A stretch of 64,000 nt of DNA from Evernia prunastri (GCA_003184365.1 NKYR01000041.1:240156-304155), one strand, 5' to 3'; positions 10,679 through 22,388 are shown, numbered from the stretch's first letter. The notes: generated by a model from the sequence alone, not told the origin. Translations and numbers: made by a program.

Positions 10679-13600
10679 ATGTTTGGACAACAGCCAGGCG
10701 AGCTATACAGCCTGCAAGCTCAATCAAGTCGTGAGTCGTTTCAATGTAGAAGCCGTGCTGCATTGCGTAACTAACCTCGCCTACCACACACAGCACCAGA
10801 CGCAAACCTCCACAACATTGCCCCTCCGGATCCTAATCAAGACCAAGGGAGGAATGCCGAGAATGGGGAAGCAACTGAGGAAATCGAGCCCCAAACTGGG
10901 TACACCTCCACCGCTGCCGCTAGTACCGAGGCTTCTTCGACCACCGCGGGAACATGGGGCGAAAGAGATATTGGAGGCCCCGTCAGTCACCGGGTGGCAA
11001 TGGAGGATTATGAGGCGATGCGGCGCGAGCTCTCTCACTTGAGTCATGCAAGATCCAAGTCTACTTTGAGGAGCGATGGCGGAGGGCTCATGCGCACTAT
11101 CACGAGTCGAAGCAAGCGAGCCGAGCGTCCTTCCCAGCAACGCGCACAATCTTCCGAGGGAATAACAACATTGGCCGATGGCGAGAAGCTCGAAGCTGGT
11201 GACGCAGAGGGTATGGCAGAGAAAGAGGAGGAATTTGAGCTGGGACCGTTCCTGAAAGAGGGCCATTTTGAGAAGCATACCGACACGGGGGCTTCTGCGA
11301 AGAAAGTGGGAGTGGTGTTTAAGAATTTGACCGTCAAAGGTGCTGGGAGCACGACAAATTATACGAAGACCTTGCCGGATGCAATATTTGGGACTTTTGG
11401 ACCGGATCTGTACCGCCTAATATGCCGCTTCATACCAGCTTTGAACTTCAGTAAACATCAGCAGCTAAGGACGCTTATCAACGATTACACTGGCGTTGTC
11501 CGAGATGGAGAGATGATGCTTGTGCTTGGTCGTCCTGGGTCTGGCTGCACCACTTTCCTGAAAGCTATCGCAAACCAGCGGAATGGCTACGCTTCGGTAA
11601 CAGGAAACGTGTACTATGGCGGCATTCCGGCCAAAGAACAACACGCACATTATAGGGGCGAAGTCAACTACAACCCAGAAGATGACCAACATTTCCCTGC
11701 TTTGAATGTCTGGCAGACCTTAAAGTTCTCACTGCTGAATAAGACCAAGAAGCGTGAAAGAGGCGAGATGGACATCATTATTGACGCGCTGATGAAGATG
11801 TTCGGCATCAGCCATACCGCTAAGACACCGGTTGGAAACGAGATGGTTCCTGGTGTTTCGGGAGGTGAAAGGAAACGGGTCTCAATTGCGGAGACACTGG
11901 CTACGAAATCAACAGTGGTGTGTTGGGACAACTCGACTCGAGGGTTGGATGCGTCTACCGCACTGGATTATGCCAATTCTCTACGTATCATGACGGATGT
12001 CAGCGACCGTACGACGCTCGTTACACTCTACCAAGCTGGAGAGCAGATCTACGAACTAATGGACAAGGTGCTGGTCATTGATGACGGCCGCATGGTCTTT
12101 CAAGGTCCAGCAAATGAAGCTAAACAGTACTTCCTCGACCTCGGACTCTATTGTGCGGAGAGAGAAACAACTGCGGACTTCTTGACCTCTGTGACTGATC
12201 CAGCTCAAAGAGTATTTCGCGAAGGGTACGAAGCCCAGGCGCCGAAGACCGCGGAAGACTTTGAGAGGGCTTTCAAGAACAGTGCGAACTACAAAAAGGT
12301 CCTTGCAGACCTGGAGGATTATGAACAGCAACTTCATCGTACAGGTCATGTGGACGCAAGAGAATTCAAGCAAAGCGTCAAGGAGCAGCAGTCCAGGCAT
12401 ATGTCCCCCAAGTCAAGTTTCACAGTCAGCCTTTGGCGACAAGTACTGGCTTGCACCCAGCGTGAGTTTTGGCTTGTCTGGGGCGACAAACCAACCCTTT
12501 ACACCAAATTCTTTATCATTATTTCCAACGGACTCATCGTAGGCTCCCTCTTTTACGGCCAACCATTGAATACGGAAGGTGCTTTTACCCGCGGTGGTAC
12601 AGGCTTCTTCTCTATCCTCTTCCTTGGCTGGCTCCAACTTTCCGAACTGATGAAGGCCGTGTCTGGGAGAGTGGTCATCGACAGACATCGGGAGTACGCC
12701 TTCTACAGACCCAGTGCCGTGGTTCTGGCGCGTGTTCTGGCCGACTTCCCTCTTATACTGACCCAAGTTATCCCATTTACTATCATTATGTACTTCTTGA
12801 CCGGTCTGGACGTTACTGCGTCGAAGTACTTCATCTACTTCCTGTTCGTCTACACCACGACTATCTGCATCACCGCACTCTACCGAATGTTTGCAGCTTT
12901 GTCACCAACCATCGACGATGCAGTCCGGTTCTCAGGTACCGCACTTAATCTTCTGATCATATACACTGGCTACGCGATACCTAAACCGACCTTGCTCCAT
13001 TCCAAGATTTGGTTCGGCTGGATCTACTATATAAATCCAATTTCCTATGCCTTTGAAGGTGTCCTCTCAAACGAATTCGCCGATCGGACCATGCCCTGTT
13101 CTACATCAGAGCTAGTGCCTCAGGGCTCTGGGATTCTTTCTCAATATCAAGGATGTGCTATCAGCGGAGCCACTTTGGGCAGCACCAGCGTGCCAGGCTC
13201 CACATACATTGGCACTACCTACGAATATACCCGTTCACATCTGTGGCGGAACTTTGGCGTGCTCATCGCTTTCACAGTGCTTTATATCCTAGTCACCGTT
13301 ATGGGTTCCGAGCTGTTTTCGTTCGTGGGAGGTGGTGGGGGAGCTTTGATTTTCAAGAAGGGCTCCACGACGCCCGCACGAAGTACTCCAAGCACTGCCG
13401 ACGCCGAGAAGGGTGGCGATGCTGGGGACAGCAGTGCCTCGAGCGGTCAACTTCAGACAAGCAGCCAGGAAGACAACCAAATTCCAAAGACCTCGCAAAG
13501 TGAGAGCGTCTTCACGTGGACAGACGTTGAGTTTAGTGTGCCTTATGAGGGAGGCCAGCGTAAGCTGCTCAACCGAGTGAACGGATGGGCTAAACCTGGA

Positions 13601-15514
13601 GTGATGGTAGCCCTCATGGGCGCTTCCGGCGCTGGGAAGACTACTTTGCTCAATACATTAAGCCAACGCCAGAGGATTGGTGTTGTGAGCGGGGAAATGC
13701 TCGTTGACGGACGAAAACTTGGAACCGAATTTCAGCGTATCACAGGCTTTGTTGAACAACAGGACCTGCACGACAAGACGGCTACTATTCGAGAAGCCAT
13801 CGAGTTTTCTGCCATCTTGCGTCAGGAGCGACACGTGCCTCGAGAAGAAAAGATTGCCTATGTCGACGAGATTATAGACCTGCTTGAGTTACGGGAACTG
13901 TCCGATGCTTTGATCCTTTCATTGGGTGTAGAGCAGCGAAAGCGTGTTACTATTGCGGTCGAGTTAGCAGCGAAACCGTCGCTTCTCTTCCTCGACGAGC
14001 CCACATCCGGTCTCGACAGTCAGTCCGCTTACTCAATCGTGCGGTTCCTCAAGAAGCTTGCGACAGCTGGACATGGGATTATATGTACGATCCATCAACC
14101 GTCTTCGATTCTGATACAGCAATTCGATACGATCCTTGCTCTCAATCCTGGAGGCAACACCTTTTACTTCGGTCCGGTCGGCGAAGATGGCTCTGCTGTT
14201 AACAAGTACTTTGCCGATCGTAAAGTCTATTGCCCACCACACAAGAACATTGCGGAGTTCATCCTTGAGACGGCAGCAAAAGGTGGCAAAAGGCAGGACG
14301 GGAAACGTCTTGATTGGAACGAGGAGTGGAGGAATTCTCAAGAACACAAAGGCGTTCTAGTTGAGATCGATCGCATTCATAAAGAGCGTGAGAAGATCCC
14401 GCCCAAAGCCGCAGACACTGAACACGAATACGCCTCCCCAGTCTGGCTCCAGATCACTATGCTGACTCGCCGAATGTTCACGCAACACTGGCGCGATCCC
14501 TCCTACCTCTATGGCAAAATCTTCGTTGCATTCGTCATCGGTATCTTCAACGGCTTCACCTTTTGGCAACTTGGAAACACGGTCCAAGACATGCAGAATC
14601 GCATGTTCACAGCCTTTCTCATCATCCTGATCCCGCCGACCGTCGTCAATGCCGTCGTGCCCAAGTTCTACATGAACATGGCGCTGTGGGAAGCTCGGGA
14701 GAACCCGAGTAGGATCTACAACTGGGTAGCCTTCTGCACGGCCTCCGTCGTGACCGAGATCCCCATCTCCATCGTTTCGGCCGTCATCTACTGGGTCATC
14801 TGGTACTACGCCACCGGCCTCCCCACGGACAGCGGCACCGCCGGCTACGTCTTCTGGATGACGATGCTCTTCTTCCTCTTCCAGGCCTCGTGGGGCCAGT
14901 GGATCTGCGCCTTCGCCCCTTCCTTCACCGTCATCGCCAACGTCCTGCCCTTCTTCTTCGTCATGTTCAGCCTCTTCAACGGCGTCGTCCGCCCCTACGC
15001 CCAACTCCCCGTCTTCTGGCGCTACTGGATGTACTGGGTCAACCCGTCCACGTACTGGATCGGCGGCGTCATCGCCGCCACGCTCAGGGATGTAAACGTC
15101 ACCTGCGCCCCGGACGAAGTGGCTACGTTCAACCACCCCCCTGGCATGACTTGCGGACAATATGCGCAATCATACGTCGACAGCGTCCGGACGGGATACC
15201 TCACGAACCTCACGAACCCGAACGCAACGGGCGAGTGCGGTTACTGCCAGTATACCAACGGCACCGAGTACATGCGGAGTTTAAACGTGAGTCCCAGCGA
15301 CAAGTGGAAGTACCTGCCCATCTTCCTGGCTTTCGTCTTCAGCAATTGGGCGCTCGTGTATTTCTTCGTCTACACGGTTCGAGTCAGGGGGTGGGGTTTT
15401 GGATTCGGGTATTTGTTCGGCGGGTTGGGGAAGGTGGTTGGTGCTGTGAAGGCGGGGGTTGGGAAGATTTTTGGTGGGAGGAAGGGTAAGGGGAAGGGGA
15501 AGGAAGGTAGTTGA
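10679..15514 (+). CDS. PDR-type (ABCG) multidrug efflux transporter
   Basis: A full-size plasma-membrane pump of the pleiotropic drug resistance class, expected to export azoles, plant toxins or own metabolites. Exon 1 (10679-10730) codes 17 residues (MFGQQPGELYSLQ...). A 63-nt intron with a CTAAC branch site follows, then exon 2 (10794-15514), giving 1590 residues. The order is NBD1-TMD1-NBD2-TMD2. NBD1 has GRPGSGCTT at about 263 (Walker A with Cys in place of Lys), VSGGERKRVSIAE at about 372 and the DNSTRGLDAST box. NBD2 has a canonical GASGAGKTT at about 960 and LFLDEPTSGLD, but a degenerate signature (LGVEQRKRVTIA). This asymmetry is normal for PDR pumps. Each TMD has about six helices, with a Cys- and NxT-rich loop before the last. 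GC at third positions jumps upward after about 14600. The gene looks intact. Confidence 0.97.
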
Positions 15515-16596
15515 ATGGGGAGGAAGGGGGAGGGGGAGGGGGAGGAAGGGAGTTGAAGGTGGGGGGAGAGAGGAGATGATGGTGGTAGAGGAGACATCAT
15601 TGACGATTAGACGATAAGGTATTTTGCATGGTGGTCTAGCGGTTAGAACAGGTCAAGCCGTACCAGGCTGGCTATAGATAAGCAATCATAGAATAATCTC
15701 TAAATCTGCAATGTCCAAAACTTATCAACCCAATCCCCCAGAATTACCCGCTTGCAGACGTGTCAAACCGACTTTTGAAATCCAGGTTCTCTACTGTTTA
15801 CAATCCACGTGTAGAGCACCCTCGAGGACAAAGACGGAAAAGATCACAGCGCATGCGAGCACAGCATCCTGCACGAGCGAATGTATCTCTACTTTAGCGA
15901 GTATATATACGATTTAAGACTTAGGATTAGGGTATCCATGCCTAAACAGCTATGGAGTACCAGTATATAATAAATCCCCCATGCCCAAAAGCCATCAACT
16001 CAAACCAAACCCACCTACTACCCAAAAACCCTGGTCCTCTTGTAATCCTCCTATCAACCCAAAGAATCTCCAAATCCAATCTCACCCATCCATCTACCGT
16101 CGCACAACGAGATCCTCGCATACATAGTGCATTCCTAGCTAGAATCTTTCGTTTAAACATCACCAATACGCTTATCAGAGCATGAAGTCCTAGGTAGCCT
16201 GACAAAGTATCAAGGAAAGGGGAGGGTGAGGCAGTTTTCAGTGCTTGGCCTTGCGCCTGACAGGCCTGGGTCGGCGTATAGAGTAGGTAGGGCCTAACAG
16301 GGGCAATCGTGCGATGAAGCGCGATACCATTGTCAAGGATGGAGCGCGATACCCCGGATCTTTTTGGCCTTGTGGGCCAGCGGCAGCGCACCTAAGGCTT
16401 GGCAGTATGGAACTCTCGATCCCTAGCGGACTTGATCTGGTCGATGGTGGCGGCATCGCTAGGAAGAGACCGCCGCTGTTGATCTGGAAATCGAAGAGGT
16501 AGCGGTACTCGCCTTTGCAGCGGCGGGATGGACAGCGGCATTGGTGGGTGCTGTTACCGCTGCTGGAAGCCATGGGTGGAGTTTACGGGTGGGTAG
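15515..16596. other. Convergent intergenic region with a G-rich tract
   Basis: It starts with a strongly G/A-rich run (about 15515-15595) just after the transporter stop. A tRNA-like 5' half (GGTGGTCTAGCGGTTAGAAC) near 15632 lacks a T arm. A weak minus-strand frame at 16238-16573 is listed separately. Nothing else is supported. Confidence 0.5.
16238..16573 (-). CDS. Doubtful small ORF, 111 residues
   Basis: A minus-strand frame begins 24 bases past the stop of the retropepsin-like gene on the same strand. Its N-terminus, MASSSGNSTHQCRCPSRRC, has a short Cys/Arg cluster that could bind a metal, followed by GEYRYLFDF. The rest is basic and Pro/Ser-rich, with no recognised domain. It may be a small gene, a missed extra exon, or chance. 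Lack of any family match and the close spacing keep confidence low. Confidence 0.2.
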   Translation of the reverse strand: MASSSGNSTHQCRCPSRRCKGEYRYLFDFQINSGGLFLAMPPPSTRSSPLGIESSILPSLRCAAAGPQGQKDPGYRAPSLTMVSRFIARLPLLGPTYSIRRPRPVRRKAKH

Positions 16597-18323
16597 CTAC
16601 AAGTCTTCAAGCTCGTAAGATTGCGATGGACTGCATTGTGATCGGCAGCGGCTGGCATGCTGGACGTTGTCTGGTGGTGGAGTGCTTCTTAAATTTGTGC
16701 TGGTAGTGGCGAGATGGACATCGGCGTTGTTGGCCGCGGTTGGGATGCTGGACGTCACAGGTGGAACACTTTGAGGGTTGGGCGCTGTCGGAATGCTGGG
16801 GATCAGCGGTGCAATTCCCCCGGGACCAGGAGGACCTCTTCTGAAGGCTTCGATTCTAGCCTCGTAGTTTTCCTTCCGTCGGGCTTCGGCTTCTTTCTCC
16901 GCTGGGCTGGCGTTGATGCCCTCGAAGCCGTATCGGTGATTCCATTGGTCGCGGCGGCGTCGCTCTTCGGTTTCGTATTGCTCGATGGTCTCATCTTCGA
17001 GGGGATCCTTTCTATGGGTGCGTTCTGACTATGTTAGTAACTCAACGGGTTTTAGGAAGGGCGCTGGAGTTTACTGTTGAAAGCGGAAGAGATTCTGTGT
17101 TGTAAGCGACCGACTTTCTGCTCCCAGCGTTTTCGGTAGCTGAATGGTGCAAGGTCGGATACTGGAACTCGGTCGTCTTCGTGAGGCACCTCCTGCATTG
17201 CCGTTGCGTAGGATTGGAACACGTTATATTCCCAGAGCACATCCTCTCCAAGAATCACGTCAGCGCTAGAGTTTTCGAGCACTTCGAAGGTGATCGGGAT
17301 AGTCAATCCATCGGCGAAGGTCCAGCTCGTGTTCACTTGACCAACCGTCTCCTGAGAAGTACCGTCAGCGAATTGCAGGAAGGCCTGATTCGCGGGTCGC
17401 GTATTAATATTCAAACCAAGCGCTCGGGCATAACTACGTTCAGAGTATCAGCAGGACTGAGTCGAGGATGCAGATAGAATCGAGGAGAAAAGAAACCAGA
17501 GGGAGATGGCGTATCAATCAAGGGCTGTGGGGACATACTACAAATCTAGGACGTTCCGCTCAGCCCCTGTGTCTGCAACTGCAGAGGTTGGATGCTCGCC
17601 CAATCTGCCTGCTACTTGCAAGCCTTGGTGACGGTTGTCCAACAAATTTAGATGGAACACGTCCAGCATAGTAAAGGCACATTCGGTCACTCGACGGCGA
17701 TACTTGCTTAGTGTCTCGGTCGCCGCCAAGAACTTGCTACCGAGTATCAAGTCGTAGGTGCAAACGGGTAGAACGTGGCAGATAATGTCGATGGGCTTCG
17801 TCGGTTCCTCAGCGAACGCCCAGCGCATACTCACCGTACCTATGGCAACAGAGTTTTTGTTAGCGCTGATAGAGGAAGAGGTAATCCTGGTACAAGGCTT
17901 GATTCGTTCTAGACAAAAGTGCGTACCGATTGACTGTGTGACCTTCGAATTTCCTAGCCGGAACTGGCCCTGGCTATTCTGTATTAAAAGCTGCCTTTTT
18001 TTGGCGAATGCGAGTGAAACGACGTTTTCCGCGGCACCAGTGTCCGGAAATGCAGAGGTTCGTGAACCATTCACAAGGCCCGAAAGACCTCTTTTAATTT
18101 TGGTGACAGACTTTCGATAGCGAAGGCCAAGGTCTTTGAATGTCAATTCACTTTTCGCAAAAAAATTAGTAGACCGAGCCTTGGAGTATCCCGAATTTGC
18201 CGAGAGGTATTCCTTGTAGTCATTCTCCTTGGGAGACTGATGACTATTAGAGACGAGCAACGTCTAAAGCGTAGAGTTCACCTTTTTGGTATACCAGAGA
18301 GGGCTCTCCATCGTTTTCTCCAT
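16597..18323 (-). CDS. Protein with two tandem retropepsin-like domains
   Basis: My four-exon model on the minus strand is 18323-18282, 18236-17542, 17433-17075 and 17024-16597, giving 507 residues. Introns are 45, 108 and 50 nt. Two copies of a retropepsin-like aspartic protease fold are visible. Each has a DTGA active-site motif (D79, SAFPDTGAAENVV; D236, SAVADTGAERNVL) and a later YDLILGSKFL or DVILGEDVLW strand, the hydrophobic-Gly signature of the fold. The second DTGA sits just before intron 2. The C-terminal exon is charged and coiled (EERRRRDQWNHRYGF), then Pro/Ser-rich. No reverse transcriptase or integrase is present, so this looks like a domesticated cellular gene. The start is uncertain: coding-like sequence continues upstream of 18323 but meets an in-frame TAG near 18461. 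Two DTGA sites in one chain could pair internally as in pepsin (inference). Confidence 0.75.
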
Positions 18324-19296
18324 ATTGACGTTGGCAGCAGCGCCAGCTTCGTCTATATCTGGGTCGTGGACGAGAAGGGCTTCAAACTTCTTGGGTAGTC
18401 GTCTGAAACGGGAGTATATGTCGTCAAGAGCTGGAGCCTCGAGCTTATCTGTGATGCGCTATATAGGAGGCATACTAGCAAAGGAAAGTGTTAGAGTTGC
18501 GCCAAATCGCAGTCATGGAGCGAGCAAATTGCTGGTCTCATATAATTGAAAGCCTCACTATCCACCCATCGCACTATCAAGATAAACTGTGGTGCGCGAG
18601 GCTACGGCAATCGCGTTGCCATTCGTCTCCTACCCTTTGTAAGGTTGTAGCCGGTGTCAATACTTTTTGCGAGATTGAAGCTGATCGCAATAACCAGTGC
18701 TTTCCGTAAGCTCAAACAAATCTGGCGACTGTGATCTTTGTTTGCTGGATCTGGTTGAGTCAAGATTTCCGACATACATGGGAGGTTGACATGATGATGA
18801 TTTATGGAAAAACGGAGTGTTCGCCGCGTGTGCTAAATGTATCTAGGCAAATTCTTTCAAGACAGGGTGCGGTCGGTAGCTGCAAAAGGTTAAAATGTCT
18901 AACCTTCGCAGTGCTGTATTTGAATGGACTGTACACTAAGGACACAGGAGTTCTTGAAAAGTCCTCTTGGAAAGATGAAGAGAAAATGAAAAAGAGAAGG
19001 GAGGACGGGAGAAAGGAAAGAAAGAAAGAAAGAAGGAAGGAAGGAAGAAAGGTAATAAAGAAGGAAAGAGGGAAGTAAAAAGCACGCAGATAAATAGAAG
19101 AGGAGCAGCAAGAAGGCTGTGTGCTGGCCCATAAGCACTATGACGCTCTCGGACACTCATGCATCCACGAGTCAACCTCGTAGCCTCGTGCGGGGCATCG
19201 ACTGTTCAACCTCGCATGTGATCCAACCTTTCGAAATCGTAACCTTGATAAGATCTCTATGCTAAAGACTCGGAGCAAGCTCATGTTGATGTAGCC
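18324..19296. other. Divergent region between the retropepsin-like gene and the DUF6594 gene
   Basis: The left 140 bases look like extra 5' coding sequence of the retropepsin-like gene, cut off by a stop. Next come an AT-rich stretch and a purine tract near 18980-19078. The right end is the promoter of the DUF6594 gene. I see no RNA gene. Confidence 0.45.
18978..19078. repeat. Polypurine GAAA/GGAA microsatellite tract
   Basis: About 100 bases are almost pure A/G on the + strand, with imperfect AGAA, GAAA and GGAA units around 19015-19055. Such tracts can form triplex DNA and vary in length. It lies about 220 bases upstream of the DUF6594 start codon. Confidence 0.85.
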
Positions 19297-20203
19297 ATGG
19301 CATCGGACGTCGACCTTGAGGCAATGTCGACTGCGCATTGCCATCTGGATGGATATCCCAGCTTTTCAAAATTCATTGCCAGGGACAAAGACGCGGCGAT
19401 TTATCGCCGATTTGAAAACCTGAGCTCGAGGAACCTTCTCTATCTGCAGAGCGAGCTCCACGATCTCGAGCGACAGCTCGAAGAGATTGACCATGAAGAT
19501 GCAAAAGACATCGACAACGAGCGCGCCCAGGCAGTAGCGAGGCACTGGGTCCGCTTTTCCCAGGATTCCGATAACCAAGCACTTGCGCGGAGGACACTGC
19601 AGGAAAAGATCAAAATAAAGATCAACGAGTATCGTGAGCAGTCATTTCCAACAATCCGGAACTTCGCGTTCGCCATTGATGCTCGAGGTCACAGATAAAG
19701 CCATGATGCTCGAAAGCCAGATCCTATCGCTGAACGGCCAGTCATCGCGGACGCTGAAAGACTTCAAGCGATGGTTCACCTCCGGCTCGTTCCGGTCGGG
19801 GTCGACGCTGGCGCTCTGGGGACGAGACGAGCACCTCTTCGACGACGAAGACGACCTCGTGGCCCTCGCACCGGCCGATACGGACCGGCTGAATCTCTTC
19901 CTGAAGTCGTATTGCGGATGGTTCTTCAAGGTCAAGGAGGAACCCTCCAAGAAGAAAGGACGGTCCCAAAGCGACATCTTCTACTACCCGACCCACCGCA
20001 TCCAACGCGCCGGCGCCCTCATCTCCGTCTCCCTCAGTGCCATCCTCCTCATCGGAGCCATCGTCTGCCTCACTGCCGTTACGAACCGGAGTACCAGCGT
20101 CCGCGTCGGCAGGATCGTGCTCTTCACCTGCCTCTTCGCCGGCGTCGTCGGCCTGCTGACGAACGCGCGGCGGGCGGAGATCTTTGGCAGTACGGCCGCA
20201 TGA
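19297..20203 (+). CDS. DUF6594-family membrane protein
   Basis: Exons 19297-19633 and 19695-20203, joined across a 61-nt intron, give 281 residues. The order fits DUF6594, a fungal family of unknown function. It starts with a short acidic N-terminus, then GYPSFSKFIARDKDAAIYRRF. A helical segment follows (LLYLQSELHDLERQLEEID). The splice restores INEYHKAMMLESQ, a typical family segment. A C-terminal hydrophobic region has two close helices (about 215-237 and 249-269) separated by TNRSTSVRVGR. A DxDDL-type acidic patch (LFDDEDDLVAL) sits in the middle. It is probably an internal membrane protein. No catalytic residues are recognised. GC content rises sharply in exon 2. Family call is good; function is unknown. 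Confidence 0.88.
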
Positions 20204-20702
20204 GTCTTCATCCCCTCTTTGGATTGCCGTGACGGGCCTGAAACGATGGCTGCTGATGGTTTTCTTTCTTTGTCGGAGTTTAGGTACGCGGCTGTTCTGG
20301 TGGTGTTTGTGAGTAACAACCTGGGTGGTGGGAATGTTTAGAGGGGCCGGCACCGAAAGAACTAGCCGCCAAGACTATCTTAGTGCGAGGGTGTAGGTAA
20401 ACAAAGCCGCCCCCTATCATGTCCTAAAGTTCTCCCCGGGGGTCGGCGCGAAAAGTCCTGCAGGCAGCCCCGTAACAGGGTGTCCTAGGACTATTTCCTA
20501 AGAGCCTGGAAACGATGTTGGAAGCCATTCTTGGGGGAAAATAAGCCCTAGACTGGGCTGAGCCAGGGAAGTTGTAGTTGTTTCTGTCGTTCTATGAGAG
20601 GAGTTAGGGAAGCTTGACTGTTCGTGATCCTGAAACTCCCACCATAGGAGAACCGCCCTTAGAGGAGCGGAGCAGTATTCTCAGCCGTATCTCTGGCCTC
20701 TT

Positions 20703-20719
20703 CCCCCCCCCCCCCCCCC
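20703..20719 (+). repeat. Poly-C run
   Basis: About 17 consecutive C residues on the + strand. It could form a G-quadruplex or i-motif and is a likely site of length error in sequencing. Confidence 0.9.
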
Positions 20720-21196
20720 AACTCCAATCACCCCGACCCCGTCGTGTAGGTATATCTATCCAGCGCTCTACGAACGAGCTGAGAAATTCACCTCTCGACA
20801 GCGAGAGTGACCCAATCGCTCTCTCTCCTCGCTTTAGATTCCGACTCCAGGTTGTACTACCATAGTAGTCTATTCAATTGCGAAGGGTTTCGAAAGATCC
20901 CTTTCTCTCGTCATGACCTATCGCTGCTCAATCAATCATCCAAATCCAACTCTATCTCGATAACTATCTTCAAGACTTCGAGAGTCCAGTAGACTCAAAC
21001 TCAATCAAGCGAGCTATAAGCCCAAGCTATCGAAAAGCATCAATACCCTGGTCTATCTCATCCATGCCGCTCTGTTCTCGTCGAGGAAGACGGCGAGATG
21101 AAGGAAGACGCTGAGGACTCGGTTCGGATCACTGTTATCCCAGAGTCACGTCGTACCTCCTCCGTAGTATCGCTCCTTCAAGGAAATACCTCAACC

Positions 21197-21228
21197 CTTC
21201 CTCCTCCTCCTCCTCCTCCTCCTCCTCA
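21197..21228 (+). repeat. TCC trinucleotide microsatellite
   Basis: About ten TCC/CTC units. In one frame they code a run of prolines within an otherwise unsupported ORF. Confidence 0.9.
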
Positions 21229-21230
21229 AA

Positions 21231-21960
21231 GCCCCGTACTCTACTTCCCAGACGTCAGTGCCCCACTCCCTCCCCATCAACGCCCACCTCCAGACTCCCT
21301 GCCCCTCAATTGAAAACATCGAGTCACGACCTCGACCGCTTGCCACGCTTTTAACGAAAAACAGCACCACGCTTCTTGTCGGCACCAACGATAGACGAAG
21401 AAGGTTCTCTGAACTCGAATCAGACGTCTCCATACTGGCGGTAACTGAAAGAACCAGAGCTGAGGCGCACTTCTCGAACTCGTCAAGTCACATATAACTA
21501 TAAACACAGATAGAAGATCGATTGATTCGATTGCCGTAACCTATCGCAATCATCTGCTTTCGGCACGGGAGAGACCGATGGACCAGTGCGTATCGGTCAT
21601 TGCTGGTGAAAAATACCAGGGGGGGCGAAGTGGTCGAGGCTGTTCTGGCGCCCGCACTATCCAGAAGTTGACTCGGCCTCTGTATTGGAGGTGTGGTGTT
21701 TCAAATGGCGGCCCTACGACGGTGGAAAATGGTGGGATTTGCCACGGGGGCATCGAGGTTGGCGAACCAGCAGAGGTGCACTCCCCAGTAGTGCCCACTT
21801 CAACCCACCCCCCCTTCTCTCTCGGGCCCCAACCTACAAAACCCCCTTACTCTTACTCCCAGACGTCAGTGCCCACTCTCTCCCAATCAGTGCCCACTCC
21901 CTTCCCCCAATGCCCACCAACACCCACCTCCAGACTCCCCCATCAGTGCCCACTCCCAAA
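21231..21960 (+). repeat. Duplicated CCCAC-rich minisatellite block
   Basis: A module containing CTCCCAGACGTCAGTGCCC (or the close TTCCCAGACGTCAGTGCCC) followed by CCCACCTCCAGACTCCC occurs near 21246-21300 and again near 21857-21940. The second copy is expanded by repeats of CAGTGCCCACTC spaced 20-60 bases apart. About 550 bases of unrelated sequence separate the copies. Confidence 0.7.
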
Positions 21961-22281
21961 ATATCCACTCCCCCTCTTCCGCTCTCTTCCGCCCTCTTCC
22001 TCCTCCGCCTTCTTCTTCTCTTCTTCCTCCCCCTCTGCCTCCCCCCACTCTCCTCCCCCTCTTCCTCCTCCTCTTCCTCCCCTTCTTCCTCCCTTCCTCC
22101 CCCCCCTCCTCCCCCTAGTATTACAACAATCAAAACCCACTTCCCCCCTTCCCCACTCCCTCCCTGCCAACTTCCCTCCTCAACAAACCGCCACGTCCTC
22201 ACGTCCTCGAAGCTACCCTTCGAAAACGCACTCCACCTCGAAGCTAGAACCGGAGCCTGGGTCAGATGATGTCCATTAAAG

Positions 22282-22388
22282 ATGTTTCACTCAAAAAGGA
22301 AGATGTTTCCCTCAAGGAGGATGTCCCCTCAAGAATGAAAATGTGTTTCCGTTAAGAAGGAAGACATTTCCCTCAAGAAAAGAAATCT
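22282..22388 (+). repeat. Degenerate tandem array, about 20-30 base unit
   Basis: Repeated units resemble AAGGAAGATGTTTCCCTCAAG, with diverged copies (TCACTCAAAA, TCCCTCAAGG, TCCGTTAAGA). Four to five units are recognisable by eye. Confidence 0.65.

Noticed and set aside
14357..15169. 270-residue minus-strand ORF opposite the transporter
   Set aside because: Shadow of the GC-rich coding strand; the + strand encodes the conserved TMD2 of the PDR pump.
15627..15700. tRNA-like 5' half (GGTGGTCTAGCGGTTAGAAC, good A box)
   Set aside because: No T arm or B box follows within tRNA distance and the acceptor ends do not pair. At most a tRNA fragment.
16597..18323. Retrotransposon (because of the retropepsin-like motifs)
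   Set aside because: No reverse transcriptase, RNase H, integrase or long terminal repeats are seen, and the gene has spliceosomal introns.
21578..22279. 233-residue + strand ORF, Pro/Ser-rich
   Set aside because: Its length comes from CT-rich repeats without stops; no folded segment, no family match, and overlapping frames are equally open.
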